A model generated the notes under the pieces. That model had not been told where the DNA came from. It saw only the letters and a list, made by a program, of their open reading frames with translations, and ran no database searches. From NCBI RefSeq assembly GCF_036850765.1, contig NC_089492.1, positions 72,604,482-72,668,481 on the forward strand: 64,000 nt of DNA. Reading direction: 5' to 3'. The stretch comes from Saccopteryx bilineata. Lineage: Eukaryota > Chordata > Mammalia > Chiroptera > Emballonuridae. Below are positions 11,198 to 23,470 of this stretch, in pieces; position 1 is the first letter of the stretch, and each line of letters begins with the position of its first letter. Both the position numbers and the translations under genes were made by a program.

Positions 11198-11780
11198 CCA
11201 GGAGAAAAAGGTCAGCTTTTCCTGTCCTTTCTTTGGAAAATGGAGGAAAAAGAATATAGAAGTCTCCTGACTTACAAGGACAGCTAGGGTCATTTGGTTT
11301 TAAGTTCTCTGAAAAGAGTAAGGTTATCTGAGGAACCTCCTTTTGCTTTCAATAAGAGGCAAAATTTACATACCAGCCTACACTGACCTTAGCTCTCCCT
11401 CCCTTCTTGGAATCCTGAGATTAACGTGTACCTCTAGGCAAAGGAGGAGACATTGATACTAAAAGGATTTGTGAATGTCTTTGATTGTATTACCTTGAAA
11501 GTTTTAACATTCTTTGTAAATCCCCTAGACAAATGTTATAATCTTGTTAATGATTGTGTCATGCTGTCAAGCCCTCCCAACTTGTATGTAGTCAAGGTAT
11601 ATAACCAGCCTCTGAAATATATTTGGTGCACACAGTTTGGGCCTACTGTCAGACCTATGTCAGCCATATGCAGCTGGCATATTTAACAAATCTCCTCCTT
11701 CAATAAATCTCTGGGTGTCTCTACATAAACCCGATGGAGTGAGGTACAGTGCCTTTCAGAATCTGGGATATGGTAATTTA
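11198..11780 (+). repeat. ERV1-like LTR (probable, ends uncertain)
   Basis: The organisation is LTR-like: a TATA-type 'gtatataacc' near 11598, downstream 'gcctactgtcagacc', then a polyadenylation signal AATAAA at 11702-11707 followed by 'ctctgggtgtctctac'. I see no clean TG...CA ends or gag/pol sequence. It could alternatively be part of a larger composite insertion that the LTR at 10510 split. Confidence 0.4.
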
Positions 11781-12380
11781 TAACAATATATGTGTGATTT
11801 ATTTCTGGGCTCTAGATTCTGTTTGTAAAACCAGTAGCCACAGGCACCATCATAGCCGCCTGGCCCATGCAGGTTCATAAGTGATGTGGACAGATGGTAA
11901 TGAAACAAGGAAGCCAAGAACTGGTGGGCCATTAGCTTTAATCCTAGCTCGCACCTGGCGGGCGAGACACAAACAGTGGGAAAACACTTCCCTTTCCATT
12001 CAGGGTCCTAAAGCTACTGACTCATTTGAGTTTCCTAGAATCAAAATTTTCTACCTCACCAGCCTTATTCACCTCTGTTCCCCATCTCCTTCTCTCTGCA
12101 CAAACTCTGCACTAACTGGCTTCTCCCTCAGCACTCTGCCATCTTGGCTGCCTCTCCTCTCCTCCACATGGCCTTTTTCTGTCCTTCTCCAGCATGGGCT
12201 CTTCTGCCCCATTTTATAGTGTAAAAATAAAAACCTTTAATCTAATATACAAACATGGAAGTTACTAATACAAAGTGACTTATCTCAGGCATAATGAGAT
12301 TCCTCATGAGGGTGCACCACTCCACCATGAAACAGTCAAGGGTGTGAGGAAAAGCTTAGTTTTAAGAATAAGCCTTAGGC

Positions 12381-14821
12381 CACGGGTCGGAACCTATGGC
12401 TTGCCAGCCAGATGTGGATCTTTTGATGGCTGCATCTGGCACACAGACAAATCTTTAATAAAAAAATAATAAAAATATAAAACATTCTCATATATTACAA
12501 TCCATTCATTTCCTACCACTCAAGTTCATGGTTGCAGGTGGCTGGAGCCAATCACAGCTGTCCTCCAGGACAACACCAAATTTTTATTGGATAATGCATA
12601 ACGTACATGGGTCATTGTGAGGTCAAGGAAGTAAACTTCCCTCCTATTAATCAGTAGTCAACTAGCTAATTGCAGAAACCGTTTTGACGAAGAGGATGGC
12701 TAAAAGAAAAAAAAGATGAGGAGTATCGTACTTTTCAGCAGGAAGGAACAGAGCAAGTTCTGCATTGTGTCTAATATGCAATGATAAAATTGCATCGATG
12801 ATACGGTCAAAAATAACATGGCACTTCAACACATGCCATACTCATTTGCATCAAAATATCCAGTGGAGGACAGCAGGAAGAAAGCATGTCAAGAGCTACT
12901 GTGCAGATGCAAGCTAGTCAGCATCAACTCCGTGTTTGGACCCAACAAGGTGACTGGAATTCGGCTAGCTTTGCCGGTGCTTTAGCAATTGTGAGAAACA
13001 GAAAGCCATTCACAGAATGGGGAGTATGCCAAAACATTCATGCTTGATGTTGCCAATAAACTTTTTGATGACTTTTCAGATAAAGACAAGATAATCAAAC
13101 AAATAAAAGACATACCTCTGTGGGCAAGAACTGTTCATGCTCATACCATCATGATGGCATATCAAATTGAGGCAAAAAAGTGAAGGACATAAATGCAGCA
13201 CCATTCTTTTCTCTCGCTTTGAATGAGTCAACAGACATAAGCCATTTATCCCAGTTCAACGTGATTGCAAGTCTGTCGGTGACACACTATGTGAGGAAAG
13301 TCTGGCTGTTTTGCCTATGGAAGAGACAACAAGAGGGGAGGATTTATTCAAGTCTTCCACCGAGTTTGGCTCAAGAAAAATATCTACCGATGGATAAACT
13401 TATTTTGGTGCGTACTGATGGTGTTCTGTGCATGGTGTGGAAAAACAGAAGATTTGTAGCACTCCTTCGTGAACATGAAAAGAGACCCATCCTAAGTTTT
13501 CACTGCATCCTACATCAGGAGGTGCTTTGTGCTCAGATGTGTGGCGAGCAGCTTGGTGAGGTGATGTTGCTGGTCATTCGGGTGGTCAACTTTATTGTTG
13601 CCTGAGCTTTAAATGATCGCCAGTTTCAATCACTGCTGGATGAAGTTGGGAATAATTATCCTAGTCTTCTTCTGCACAGCAATGTGCATTGGTTGTCAAG
13701 AGGAAAGGTGCTCAGCCGTTTTGCACCTTGTCTGAGCGAAATTCGAACTTTTCTTGAAAGGAAAAACGTCGAGCATCCTGAGTTAGCTAACACTGAGTGG
13801 CTTCTGAAGTTCTACTATCTCGTGGACATGACTGAACATCTGAATCAGTTCAATGTGAAAATACAAGGCATTGGAAATACAGTCTTATCCGTTCAACAAG
13901 CAGTGTTTGCATTTGAAAACAAGCTGGAACTTTTCATTGCTGACATTGAAACCGGTCATTTACTACACTTTGAAAAACTGGGAGAGTTTAAAGATGCATG
14001 CACAATAAGTGACCCTGCTCAACATCTTGAGCTCCAGCAGCTAGCAGGACATCTAATGTCCTTCAGTCATTCAGAGCATGCTTTGGAGAATTTCATGAGC
14101 GCACTTGTCTTTTTAAGTTCATCACCCATCCACACGAGTGTGCAGTGGACAGCACCGACCTGAGTTACATCCCTGGTATCTCCGTCAGAGATTTTGAGCT
14201 ATAAACTGCTGACCTGAAGGCTTCAGACATGTGGGTGAATAAGTTCAAGTCACTGAATGAAGATTTGGAAAGATTTGCACGACAGCAAGCAGAGTTGGCG
14301 AGCAAACACAAGTGGGGAGAAATGAAAAAACTTCAACCCATGGACCATCTGATTGTCAAAACTTGGAATGCACTTCCCATCATATACCACACACTGCAGT
14401 GTGTGAGTATTGCTGTACTGAAAATGTTTGGCTCTGCTATGCATGTGAGCAGTCTTTCTCACATCTAAAGAACATTAAGACCAACCTATGATCACGTTTA
14501 ATGGATGTAAGTCTCAATGCCTGCATGAAGCTTCACCTCCTCATGTATCAACCAGACTACAAAGCCATCAGCAAAACCATGCAGCACCAGAAGTCACATT
14601 AATGGTAAGAAGTAGTTTATTCATCATTGGGTTAGCAACAGCATAACAACATTATTAAAAAGAATTTACAGACTTACTATACTTTAAAAGTGTTGGTCTT
14701 ACATAAAATGCACACATTTACTTGTATTTAGTGTTAAACATATTGTATGGCTCTCACGGAATTACATTTTAAAATATGTGGAGTTCATGGCTCTCTCAGC
14801 CAAAAAGGTTCCCAACTCCTG
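12381..14821 (+). mobile_element. hAT DNA transposon, near full length (copy 1, 2,441 bp)
   Basis: The ends form a terminal inverted repeat, CACGGGTCGG-AACC on the left against CAGGAGTTGGGAACC read from the right. They are flanked by perfect 8-bp target duplications CCTTAGGC (12373-12380 and 14822-14829), diagnostic of hAT transposition. The inside is filled by a transposase gene remnant running left to right. The second copy is at 24717-27193. Confidence 0.93.
12696..14602 (+). pseudogene. hAT transposase, broken (copy 1)
   Basis: The order matches a hAT transposase. An N-terminal BED/C2H2-like zinc finger comes first (CLICN, then H-x4-H in HFNTCH, about 12769-12840), then the catalytic-domain region, with 'PFFSLALNESTDISHLSQFN' in the 13180-13605 frame. 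A well-kept 159-codon stretch follows at 13684-14163 (starts MHWLSRGKVLSRF), and last the C-terminal dimerisation region near 14340-14500. Breaks include a poly-A length change just after the proposed start and a stop after FIVA at 13603-13605. A further frame change near 14430 moves the CEQSFSHLK-type motif out of frame. It resembles the transposase-derived part of proteins annotated in mammals as GTF2IRD2-like. No functional protein is possible without repairs. Confidence 0.88.
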
Positions 14822-14865
14822 CCTTAGGCTATATAGATCCTTCCTGCTTACAGCCTGTGTCCCAC

Positions 14866-15090
14866 ACCCAATGCAAACTATAAGTGAGCAAACATATGCA
14901 TTATACTTGCAAACTTATTTGACCCAGATATGGGAATTTTGACATTGATGAGGAGATGTATGAAGTTTATGATGAATAAAACTTGAATTCAATAACTTTA
15001 TGTAATACTTTTTTTCTCTCTCAAATTTCGGGCCCCAAAATTTAGGTGCATCCTATACATGGGGAAATATGGTATATTTCAGGTGCTCCT
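14866..15090 (+). repeat. Possible pogo/Tigger-type transposon 3' remnant
   Basis: One frame reads DIDEEMYEVYDE followed by a stop (near 14951-14989), an acidic C-terminus like those of pogo-type transposases. The region ends with 'ggtgcatcctatacatgggg', which resembles a terminal inverted repeat of this superfamily. No left end was found. Assignment is tentative. Confidence 0.3.
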
Positions 15091-15655
15091 GTTTTTTTTT
15101 TTTTTTCTCTGCATCTAGTTGTTGAGTTTGTTGACATTTGAGGGGAGAGATCAGGAGTATCTCTCACACCACCATTTCTCTGATGTCACTGTCAAGAATG
15201 TTTTTATGTACTTGTTGGACATTTGTATATCTTTTATGGAAAAAAATGTCATTCAGGTTTTTTGGCTACTTTTAAATTTGTGTATTTGTTTTATTTTTAT
15301 TTGTTTGTTTTTTGCTATTAAGTTCTTAACATGTATTGGATATTTACCCCTTATTGGATTCGTGATTTGCAAATCTTTTCCCCTATTCCATAGATTGCCT
15401 CTTCATTTTGTTGATTATGTCCTTTGCTGTGCAGATTGTTTTTGTTTTGATGTAGTCTACTTGATTAATTTTTATTTTGTTGCCTGTGCTTTTGGTGTCA
15501 GATCCAATAAATCATTGTCAAAACCAATGTCAAGAAGCTTCTTCTGTATTTTCTCCTAGGAGTTTTATGATTCAGGCTTACGTTTAAGTTTTAATCCATT
15601 TCAAGTTAATTTTTGTGAGTAATGTAAGATAAAGATGCAGTTTTATTCTTTTAAT

Positions 15656-15867
15656 TTTTTTTAATTTATTCATTTTAGAGGGGAGAGAGAAAGGGAGAGA
15701 GAGAGACAGAGAGGGAAAGAGAGAGGAGAGACAGAGAGAGAAGGTGGGGAGGAGCTAGAAGCATCAACTCCCATATGTGCCTTGACCAGGCAAGCCCAGG
15801 GTTTCGAACCGGCAACCTCAGCATTTCCAGGTCGACGCTTTATCCACTGTGCCACCACAGGTCAGGC
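15656..15867 (-). repeat. SINE family C (about 210 bp)
   Basis: On the minus strand: head 'cctgacctgtggtggcaca', 'ggataaagcgtcgacctgg', 'gaggttgccggttcgaaacc', then a pyrimidine tract and A/T tail. Near-identical flanks (g/agttttattctttt) border it inside the old L1. The long GA-rich tract at 15680-15755 belongs to the SINE. Confidence 0.85.
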
Positions 15868-16140
15868 ATAGTTTTATTCTTTTGTCAATTTTTGTGAGGG
15901 ATATAAGATGAAGGTGCAGTTTTATTCTTTTGTCTGTATTTATCCAGTTTTTCCAACAACATATAATGAAATGACTATCTTTTCCCTATTGTGTTCTTAG
16001 TATCCTTGTCAAAAATAGTTGATTGTGTATGTATGGGTTTATACTGGGGCTCTCTACTTGGTTCTATTAGTCTATGTGTTTGTTATGTAGTACCATAGTG
16101 TTTTGGTTACTACAGCTTTGTAATATAGTTTGCATCTCTC

Positions 16141-16511
16141 TCAACGGAGGACCCGGGTTCGATTCCTGGCCAGGGCACACAGGAGAAGCGCTCATTTGCT
16201 TCTCCACCCCTCCACCGCACCTTCCTCTCTGTCTCTCTCTTCCCCTCCCGCAGCCAAGGCTCCACTGGAGCAAAAATGGCCCAGGCGCTGGGGATGGCTC
16301 TGTGGCCTCTGCCTCAGGCGCTAGAGTGGCTCTGGTCACAACGTGGCGACGCCCAGGATGGGCAGAGCATCGCCCCCTGGTGGGCAGAGCGTCGTCCCAT
16401 GGTGGGCGTGCCGGGTGGATCCCAGTCGGGCGCATGCGGGAGTCTGTCTGACTGTCTCTCCCTGTTTCCAGCTTCAGAAAAATGCAAAAGAAAATGCAAA
16501 AAAAAAAAAAA
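16141..16511 (+). repeat. SINE family A, head truncated
   Basis: The copy begins abruptly just before the B box ('ggttcgattcc' near 16156), so the A box is missing. The rest of the body and the A-tail (16499-16511) are present. Some L1 sequence seems to be missing at this site, which suggests a deletion that removed the SINE head together with adjacent L1. Confidence 0.85.
16371..16383 (-). promoter_or_regulatory. CTCF-core-like motif in SINE A
   Basis: The plus strand reads CGCCCCCTGGTGG, an exact complement of the CTCF core consensus. Confidence 0.5.
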
Positions 16512-16565
16512 TTACCTTTATAGCATTAAGAATATACTCCCCCTATCCATAATTTATTGAGTTGT

Positions 16566-16917
16566 TTTTTTTTTTCTACAGTGAGAAGCAGAGAGGCAGA
16601 GAGACAGATTCCTGCATGCACACTACCAGGATCCACCTGACAAGCCCACCAGGGGGTGATGCTCTGCCTATGTGGGATGCTGCTCCATTGCAACGGGAGC
16701 CATTCTAGCACCTGAGGTGGAGGCCATAGAGCCATCCTCAGCGCTCAGGCCAACTTTTCTCCAGTGGAGCCTTGGCTGTGGAAGGGAAAGTGAGAGATAG
16801 AAAGAAAGGAGGGGGGAAAGGTGAAGAAGCTTTTCCTGTGTGCCCTGGCCAAGAGTCAAACCTGGGACTTCCACATGCTAGTCCGATACCCTACCACTGA
16901 GCCAACTGATCAGGGCC
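16566..16917 (-). repeat. SINE family A, diverged copy
   Basis: Same layout as the other A copies but more diverged. The body motif reads ccaccagggggtg, one base off the CTCF core. It ends in 'gccaactgatcagggcc'. Flanking L1 sequence is continuous across it. Confidence 0.85.
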
Positions 16918-17370
16918 TATAGAGAGTTTTTAACATGAAAGGATGTTGAATTTTATCAAATGCATTTTCTGCATTTATTGGATGATTATATGATTTTTCT
17001 TTCATTTTATTAATTTTGTGTCTCATGTTTGTTCATTTGTATATGTTGAATAGTCCTTGATAAATTTATCCTACTTAATAAATCCCCTTTAATTATTGTA
17101 TATGACTTTAATATGCTGTTGAATTCTGTTTGCTAGTATTTTGTTGAGAATTTTTGCATCTGTGTTCATCAGAGATATTAGCTTGTAATTTTCTTTTCTT
17201 GTGGTGTGCTGGTCTGGCTTTGGTATAAGGAAAATACTGTCTTTATAAAATGAGTTTACTATTATTCCCTCCTATTCAGCTTTTTGGAAGACATTTGAAA
17301 TGATTGACATTAAGTCTTCTTTAAATGTTCAGTAGAATTCAACAGGAAAACAATCAAGTCCTGCACTTTT

Positions 17371-19325
17371 TTGGGGGAAACCTCTCTTTGGCATTAAGCT
17401 CTGCTGCCTTTAGGTAGAGGTGACATAGGCCAAGTGAAACTGTTCATTTTTATCTTGTTAATCAGTCCAACCTTGAATTTATTTGCTCCAATAGTTCTCC
17501 TCAAACTTTTCTACTTGACTCTTGGACTTCCACAAAGGTACTCTTGCCTGTGGGTGATTGTCAAAATTGATGTTCTTTTAGAGGGGAAGTGGTAAGGAAT
17601 TTCTATTTCACTTTCTATTTCAAATGTTTTGTTAGTCCCCAAATTATGCATGGATATATATAAACCCTTTGGCTAATCTAGAAAAAGTTAACCCTTGGAG
17701 AACTGGACCATCATCTCAAGCTTATGAGCTGATGACAAAAGCTTAGAATGCAGTAAATTAAATGTAAGTCATATTCCTAGACAGAGCCTGGGCAGGACCA
17801 CCCTGATCAGTGTGGAGGTGGAAGAAATCAGCCAACATTTCACTAGAGCCTCCGGTGACTTTCCTAGAGGCTGTATCAGGAACTAAGGTAATAATTTTGG
17901 TATCTAAACAGGTTAAAAGTTTTTCCCACTCAATATATGACCAACCATCTCAGCTAGCTGTTACAGTCTCAGCTACCTTTATCTAATCTATGTAGAAGAA
18001 ACTGTGCTAATAGTTCCACAGACTGCCAGGACAAATACAGATTTGTTCAACTTCTTTTAGTGGGTCTTACAGCTTTTTGCTTTTCATTGTGCATGTTCAA
18101 AACGACTGCCAGGTAGCCATCTTGCTGCTTTCTCTAGTGCTTTGGTTGTCAGTCCTCCCCTTGAGCATAGTTCCCACATGTTAGGAATTCACTGGTAACT
18201 GTCTGGCTGCCCCTGCTGCTACCTAAACACACCCCCCATCCCCCAATGCAAAACAGTCCAATCTCATCCCAGCTCTTGTATTCTAAAGGATAAAAAGGTT
18301 CCCTGAACCACTTAGTTATTTCACTCCCAGACTCCTGTGACATCATACCAGCATGTGCCTCTGCAGAGAATTTCCAAATTTTTGCTTTTTGCTTTGCATT
18401 TTTCAAATCAGGTCAGCCTCTGCTTGTTTTTGGCTTAATAGTTTGCACAGCTTCAAGAATGCATTTTGTCTTTTCAAGTGAAATAAATGAGAACTGTTGC
18501 AGGAGACTCACGCAACTGAGTAGATTTCGGTCTCTACTGTAACCTACTTGGAGCGCAGAGCTTCCCAGACACTCGCCCTAATGCCCTGTTAGAATAAATA
18601 ATGAAAGGAGAGTGGGAAGAATTATATCATCTTCCACACGGTCATTAGTAAAAGTGAAGTTTGTCTCAAAAGGTTAGGATATAAATAATTAGGAGTTACA
18701 GACACTGCCAAGCTATGGTGAAAAATAGTTTACTTTTTCAAACAGTCCTCCTGCTGCTGATCTAAAGAGAAAGAAAACTAGACAGGGGAGAGCACATTTT
18801 GCAGAGCAAAGCTCTCTGAAACTAGTTCATAGTATCTGAACCTGAGTTCCTGATATTTGGGGTAGTTGGGGTATTTGTTTTATGTGGCAAACACAATTAA
18901 ATTACTTACTAAGTTCATGCCGTCTTTCAATAATCTGACTGGTGGGTCAGGACAAATGAGGGGAAACTGATAAAAAAAACTTAATTTTTTTGTAAGTTTT
19001 AAAAAATACAGGACACTGTGGTATTGCTGTATTTTACTGTTGTCTTTTAAGAAAAACCAATTAAGGAAAGTTAATTTTACTCCCAAGCTTCTGAAATTAG
19101 GACATGTGCATTATTATATATGTTATATTTCAATGAGCTTGTGGCAGACAGAAAAAGTTTGAAATTTTACTATTAGCCTGAAATATCAAGCAAATATTCC
19201 TCCTCTGCTCTGTCTTTTCCATTTATTTCCTGACAGACTAGTCAAAACTAGTCAAAGTGGTTCTATAGAATTTTATCAAAGTGCTACTATAGCAACTAAT
19301 TTATGCTAAATAATTACAATATAGC
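17371..19325. other. Low-copy DNA, possibly old unclassified LTR material
   Basis: No gene recognised. The part about 18060-18500 ends with AATAAA in an LTR-like arrangement, but no ends could be defined. Confidence 0.35.
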
Positions 19326-19336
19326 AAAAGCTTTTT

Positions 19337-19674
19337 TTTTTTTTTTTTTTACAGAGAGAGAGAGAGTCAGAAAGAGGGATAGATAGGGATAGACAGACAG
19401 GAATGGAGAGAGATGAGAAGCATCAATCATCAGTTTTTCATTGCAACACCTTAGCTGTTCATTGATTGCTTTCTCATATATGCCTTGACCGGGGGCCTTC
19501 AGCAGACCGAGTGACTCCTTGCTCCAGCCAGTGACCTTGGGTCCAAGCTGGTGAGCTTTGCTCAAGCCAGATGAGCCCACGCTCAAGCTGGCAACCTCAG
19601 GGTCTCGAACCTGAACCTGGGTCTTCTGCATCCCAGTCTGACGCTCTATCTACTGCGCCACCACCTAGTCAGGC
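19337..19674 (-). repeat. SINE family B
   Basis: A full-length minus-strand copy ending in 'ccaccacctagtcaggc'. Flanking duplications AAAAGCTTTTT occur at 19326-19336 and 19677-19687. Confidence 0.92.
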
Positions 19675-19689
19675 AGAAAAGCTTTTTAA

Positions 19690-22600
19690 AAAATCAAAAT
19701 AGTTATACATACCTTAGCAAATAATATAAAAGCAATCTTCTTATTCAACTTGCATTTAAAATTACTCTGTTTTATAATGTTTATTTGGATTGATTCATTT
19801 TAATTAGAATAGTCAGACTATCATTGACTATCAAACACGCCACATCATCTATGCACCTAAGTAAAAATGACAGGCAACATTAATATGATAACCACACAGC
19901 ACCTAGATTATTATTTTTTCTATCACTGTATTTATTGCTGGAGCCCACAGTATGAAGTCATGGATTTTTCGAGAGTTGGTTCAAGACTTAAAGAAGGAAA
20001 GATAACAATAAAGGAATTGAACTATGATCTTTAAAAAGCAACTTTGGAGCCAGGAATTAATAGAAACGTTATGAGGAAATGAATTACATAGAAAGCAAAG
20101 ATGACACTTCTTATGATCAATCTTTTTCTTTCTATTTTATTTTTTGCATATTTTTGTAGGTATGCTTCTATATGTATATTCTTTTAGGCAAATATATTAA
20201 AATTTTGATGTTAGGCAGCTGCTGCCAGCCAGATGTGCATGTGAGGCAAAGATGGAAAAGAAACTTATATCTCTCAAAATCCAACTTACCATTCTGAAAA
20301 TATTTTCCTTTCTTCATTTATCACCAAACTTACCACAGAAGAAGAGCCTACTTGGTTGTTAATTTGTTTTTACAGCATGCTGTCCATCTCAGAGAAAGCA
20401 AAGTGTCTGATTGAAGATCTGTTTTTTTTTGTCTTTCTCATTTTTGCCAAAAATTTCAAAATACAGGGAGAGTCATGGAAAAGTCGTGATTGGTGAATGG
20501 TATCCTAATTGTCAACATACATCAGCATGGGTGAACCTAATTGGAGTTAACAAATCATTAACTGGCATGAAAGCTGGTGGCATGAGCTCATGGCAAATCG
20601 TGCAGCCTGAGGATCAAGATAGTTGTGGCTTTTAGTTTTTTCAGTTACAGTTTACATTCAATACTATTCTGGATCAGTTTCAGAGAACAGCAAAGTTGTT
20701 AGAAAATCGTGTCCTGTACAGAGTGGTCCGCTTGCAGCTTCTAGTACCTCCCTGGCACTATACATAATTATCTTGATACTATTGTCTAGATTACCCGTTC
20801 TCTAGTCTACATCTCTGACTTTTCTGTAACTACTAAATTGTGCTGTTTAATTCCTTCACCTTTTGTGGCTTTGATGATGGAGATACGACTATGGGTGTGC
20901 TAATAACCTTCTTTGGTGTAGTTTCCTCATGTCTGCAAAATGGGAAGATTATTCTATACATTTTCTAAAATGTGCTTCTAAAAATCTACCTGATTTGCTG
21001 TTTTTTTTAAACCTAAGTCACTTTTACACAAACATTTATCCGCATACATGAAAGTTTGGCTGGTTTTATTTAATTTATATCTAGATTACTCATTATTTAT
21101 AAATTACTTGAATGTCTAGGCAATTAATAATTGGAAGTTTCATAAATTTTCCATTTTGAAGGAATATAAGAAACTATAAATAATGCCCTGAAATTAAAAT
21201 ATGTCAAGAATACATAATATAAAATTACTACTGTTATTCATTTTTTTAAAGAAAAAATGTATTCCAAAAAGTTTCTCTGTTTAGAAAACCACCTCATCTA
21301 ATTAGTATCATCTGTAAAAACATGTTGCAATAGACACATTGGTTCAAAACAAAATATTTCAAAATGTCATGAAATTCAACCCCAGGCCTCTCTAATCTGG
21401 ATTCATTGCACCAAGAGCTCTCCAACATTGATCATTCTGAGCCAAGTGACACTTGGGTTCAAATATGACATCCATTCATGTGAGAGGTGGAAATTAGTTA
21501 ACTAACACGATTCTGGTTGACCATGTTTGTACCGCTATTCTGTAAACGAGCTTTTCTTCCTATCAGAAGAGCTGGACAATCTCAGAACCGCAGACTGCTT
21601 GAGTGAAAATTCAATAAGTAAGTTAAGAAAACCAAATGGTAACCAGGCCTTGGGGAAGCTATGGAATTGAAACACAACTTTTTTGTTTGTTTGTTTTTTG
21701 ACAGCTTGTAGTGTAGCTCTGGTGGTCTGTTGCAAAATCTGTCAAAAAGATGATAACTGGACCTAGCAGTTTAGTTTGATTTTTAAACCAAATAATCAGA
21801 CAGCTTATCTGGCATTGCTGCCTTTGGCCATTTTGGGAGGAGGGGACTATGTAGCTGAGTTTTGAAAGAGCAAAAACATTAAAATCATCAAATTGTTTTT
21901 GTACAGTGTCAGAAGCACGCAGTCAGGGCTACCAGATAATGAAGGCGTCTTCACTGATGTCAACGGGACTTGACAGCAGACACATTGCCAAAGAAATGAT
22001 CTTTAACAATTATGTTCTCTGAAGTGATGGCGAAATCAGCAATGTCCGTTTGTTTTGATGGTGATTTCAGTTTCACTTGCTCAACATCAATAAAACACTC
22101 ACCCCCCGCCCCCACATTGATTTTTTGGATACTCAAGTCAAACTAAGGAAACTGACTCTAGAATCTCATTGCCTTTGAGTGCCACCAGTTTGCTATTAAA
22201 AATCTACAAAGAAAAAGAGAAGGTGGGGAAAAATTTCAATAATAATTCCATATTTTGGATTAAGTTGGACGGGATATGTATGCAGAAGTACAATTCATAG
22301 AGTCATTACACTCCAAAGTTTGAAGATACTTTAAAGATTATGTGATTCTAAAATCTGTTATTTCTGTATTCTGTAATATTTGAATACACAATATATTAAA
22401 TGAAGCCATTAAACGAACAGGATACAACTTGTTTTAATGATTAGTTGGGATAAAGAACATGAATAACAGTAGGTAATATTTATGTCAAGCCTTCTATTTC
22501 AGACATAGTGCACTAAGAACTTAAGGTGCATCTTTTTTTTTTCATTTGACTCTAAAACATTAGAGAACATTAGGAATTATTAATATATCCATTTTACAGT

Positions 22601-22845
22601 CAGAGGATTGAGGCTTCCTGAGGCTTTACAATCCTTCCTGAGCACAGACTCAGTACACAGTGCTCACAGGGGATTCTGAGTGATATCCTACTTGGGTTTA
22701 CATAAAGTTGTGCTGGCGGGTGCTTAATTTCATTACCTAAATAAAGAATTTGTACAATTTCTACCTGATGTTACTTAAGAAATGGAAAATGGCTCATCCA
22801 TTAGAAAACTCACTGCTGGCCTCATCTAAAAATTCTGTCAATTAA
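19690..22845. other. Low-copy DNA, no gene seen
   Basis: AT-rich, with only short unrecognised open frames (for example 20411-20635). Apart from a weak MIR-like patch at 22520-22640, I see nothing definable. Confidence 0.4.
22520..22640 (-). repeat. MIR-like ancient SINE fragment
   Basis: 'ccattttacag' followed by 'gaggattgaggc' resembles the reverse of the MIR core. Divergence is high. Confidence 0.4.
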
Positions 22846-22858
22846 GATAATAATTCAG

Positions 22859-23201
22859 CCTGACCAGGCGGTGGCACAGTGGATTGAGCGTTGGACTGAG
22901 ATGCCGAGGGCCCAGGTTTGAAACCTTGAGGTCGCCAGCTTGAGCACTGGCTCCTCTGGTTTGAGCAAGGCTCACCACCTTGAGCCCAAGATCACTGGCT
23001 CAAGCAAGGGGTCACTCAGTTTGCTGTAGTCCCCCGGTCAAGGCACCTATGAGAAAGCAATCAATGAACAACTAAGGTGCTGCAATGAAGAATTGATGCT
23101 CCTCATTCTCTCTCCCTTCCTGTCTTTCTGTCCCTATCTGTCCCTCTCTCTGACTCTCTCTATCTCTGTCACAAAAAAAAATAAAAAAAATAAAAATAAA
23201 A
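22859..23201 (+). repeat. SINE family B
   Basis: The plus-strand copy starts 'cctgaccaggcggtggcac' and ends in an A-rich tail with several T interruptions. The sequence ATAATAATTCA flanks both sides as target duplication. Confidence 0.9.
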
Positions 23202-23204
23202 TAA

Positions 23205-23470
23205 TAATTCAAACAAATTGCCAAGTTACTTCCCTGCATTTTACTGTGACAACTCATTAGACTGTGGTCATGATTCTGAACGTTCATGGTATCCAAAGAC
23301 AAGTGTCCAGGGAGTAGGCTGTGACAAAACTGAGCTGAATGGATTAGCAGGTAGATACAAACTAGGAAAGGAAATCTGATACGGGCTTTGTGTAAGACAA
23401 AATAATGGGCAGGAGGATAGCTGAGAAAATAATCAAAGAGAGAGAGAGACCTCTGGTGATCTGATGAATG
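23205..23470. other. Low-copy DNA, no gene seen
   Basis: Nothing definable between the SINE and the MITE. Confidence 0.4.

Larger units (their letters stand above)
11824..14865 (-). mobile_element. LTR (family X), split by a hAT element
   Basis: Starts TGTAAAACCAG (minus-strand LTR end) and follows its sisters, including 'gaactggtgggccatt' and the reverse of the TATA region ('ccattttatagtgta' near 12212). The hAT at 12381-14821 interrupts it. Homology resumes briefly after 14829 and the far end is unclear. Relative order is L1 first, then this LTR, then hAT. Confidence 0.6.
8327..15190 (-). mobile_element. Younger L1 remnant, host of several nested insertions
   Basis: A minus-strand L1 inserted into the older L1. 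The left junction is its poly-A end (T-rich at 8320-8345) followed by L1 3' UTR sequence. ORF2-end sequence in antisense occupies about 9845-10453 ('ttttgatttgcatttctcta', 'ctgtgcagaaatttctta') and a short piece about 11781-11823 ('gtgatttatttctgggctct'). The right end at about 15098-15190 reads, on the minus strand, like an L1 5' end ('gagagatactcctgatctct'). The old L1 shows a duplicated target, gttgagaatgg(t) before it and gtcaagaatg(t) after it. Most of ORF1 and ORF2 is absent, so the element has a large internal deletion and encodes nothing intact. Confidence 0.7.
15191..17370 (-). repeat. Older L1, ORF2 part (continuation of 7425-8326)
   Basis: Plus-strand phrases such as 'ctttgctgtgcagat', 'caaatgcattttctgcat', 'cttgataaatttatcc' and 'tctggctttggtataagg' are the complement of L1 ORF2 from its end back into the reverse transcriptase region. 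Three SINEs interrupt it. Stops and indels are everywhere, so it encodes nothing. It resumes where the block at 8326 stopped, which supports a single old element split by the younger L1. Confidence 0.78.

Noticed and set aside
17686..17710. A second piggyBac end ('gttaacccttggagaactgg')
   Set aside because: Resembles the TTAACCCTTGGAG end at 52212, but no matching inverted end with TTAA was found nearby.
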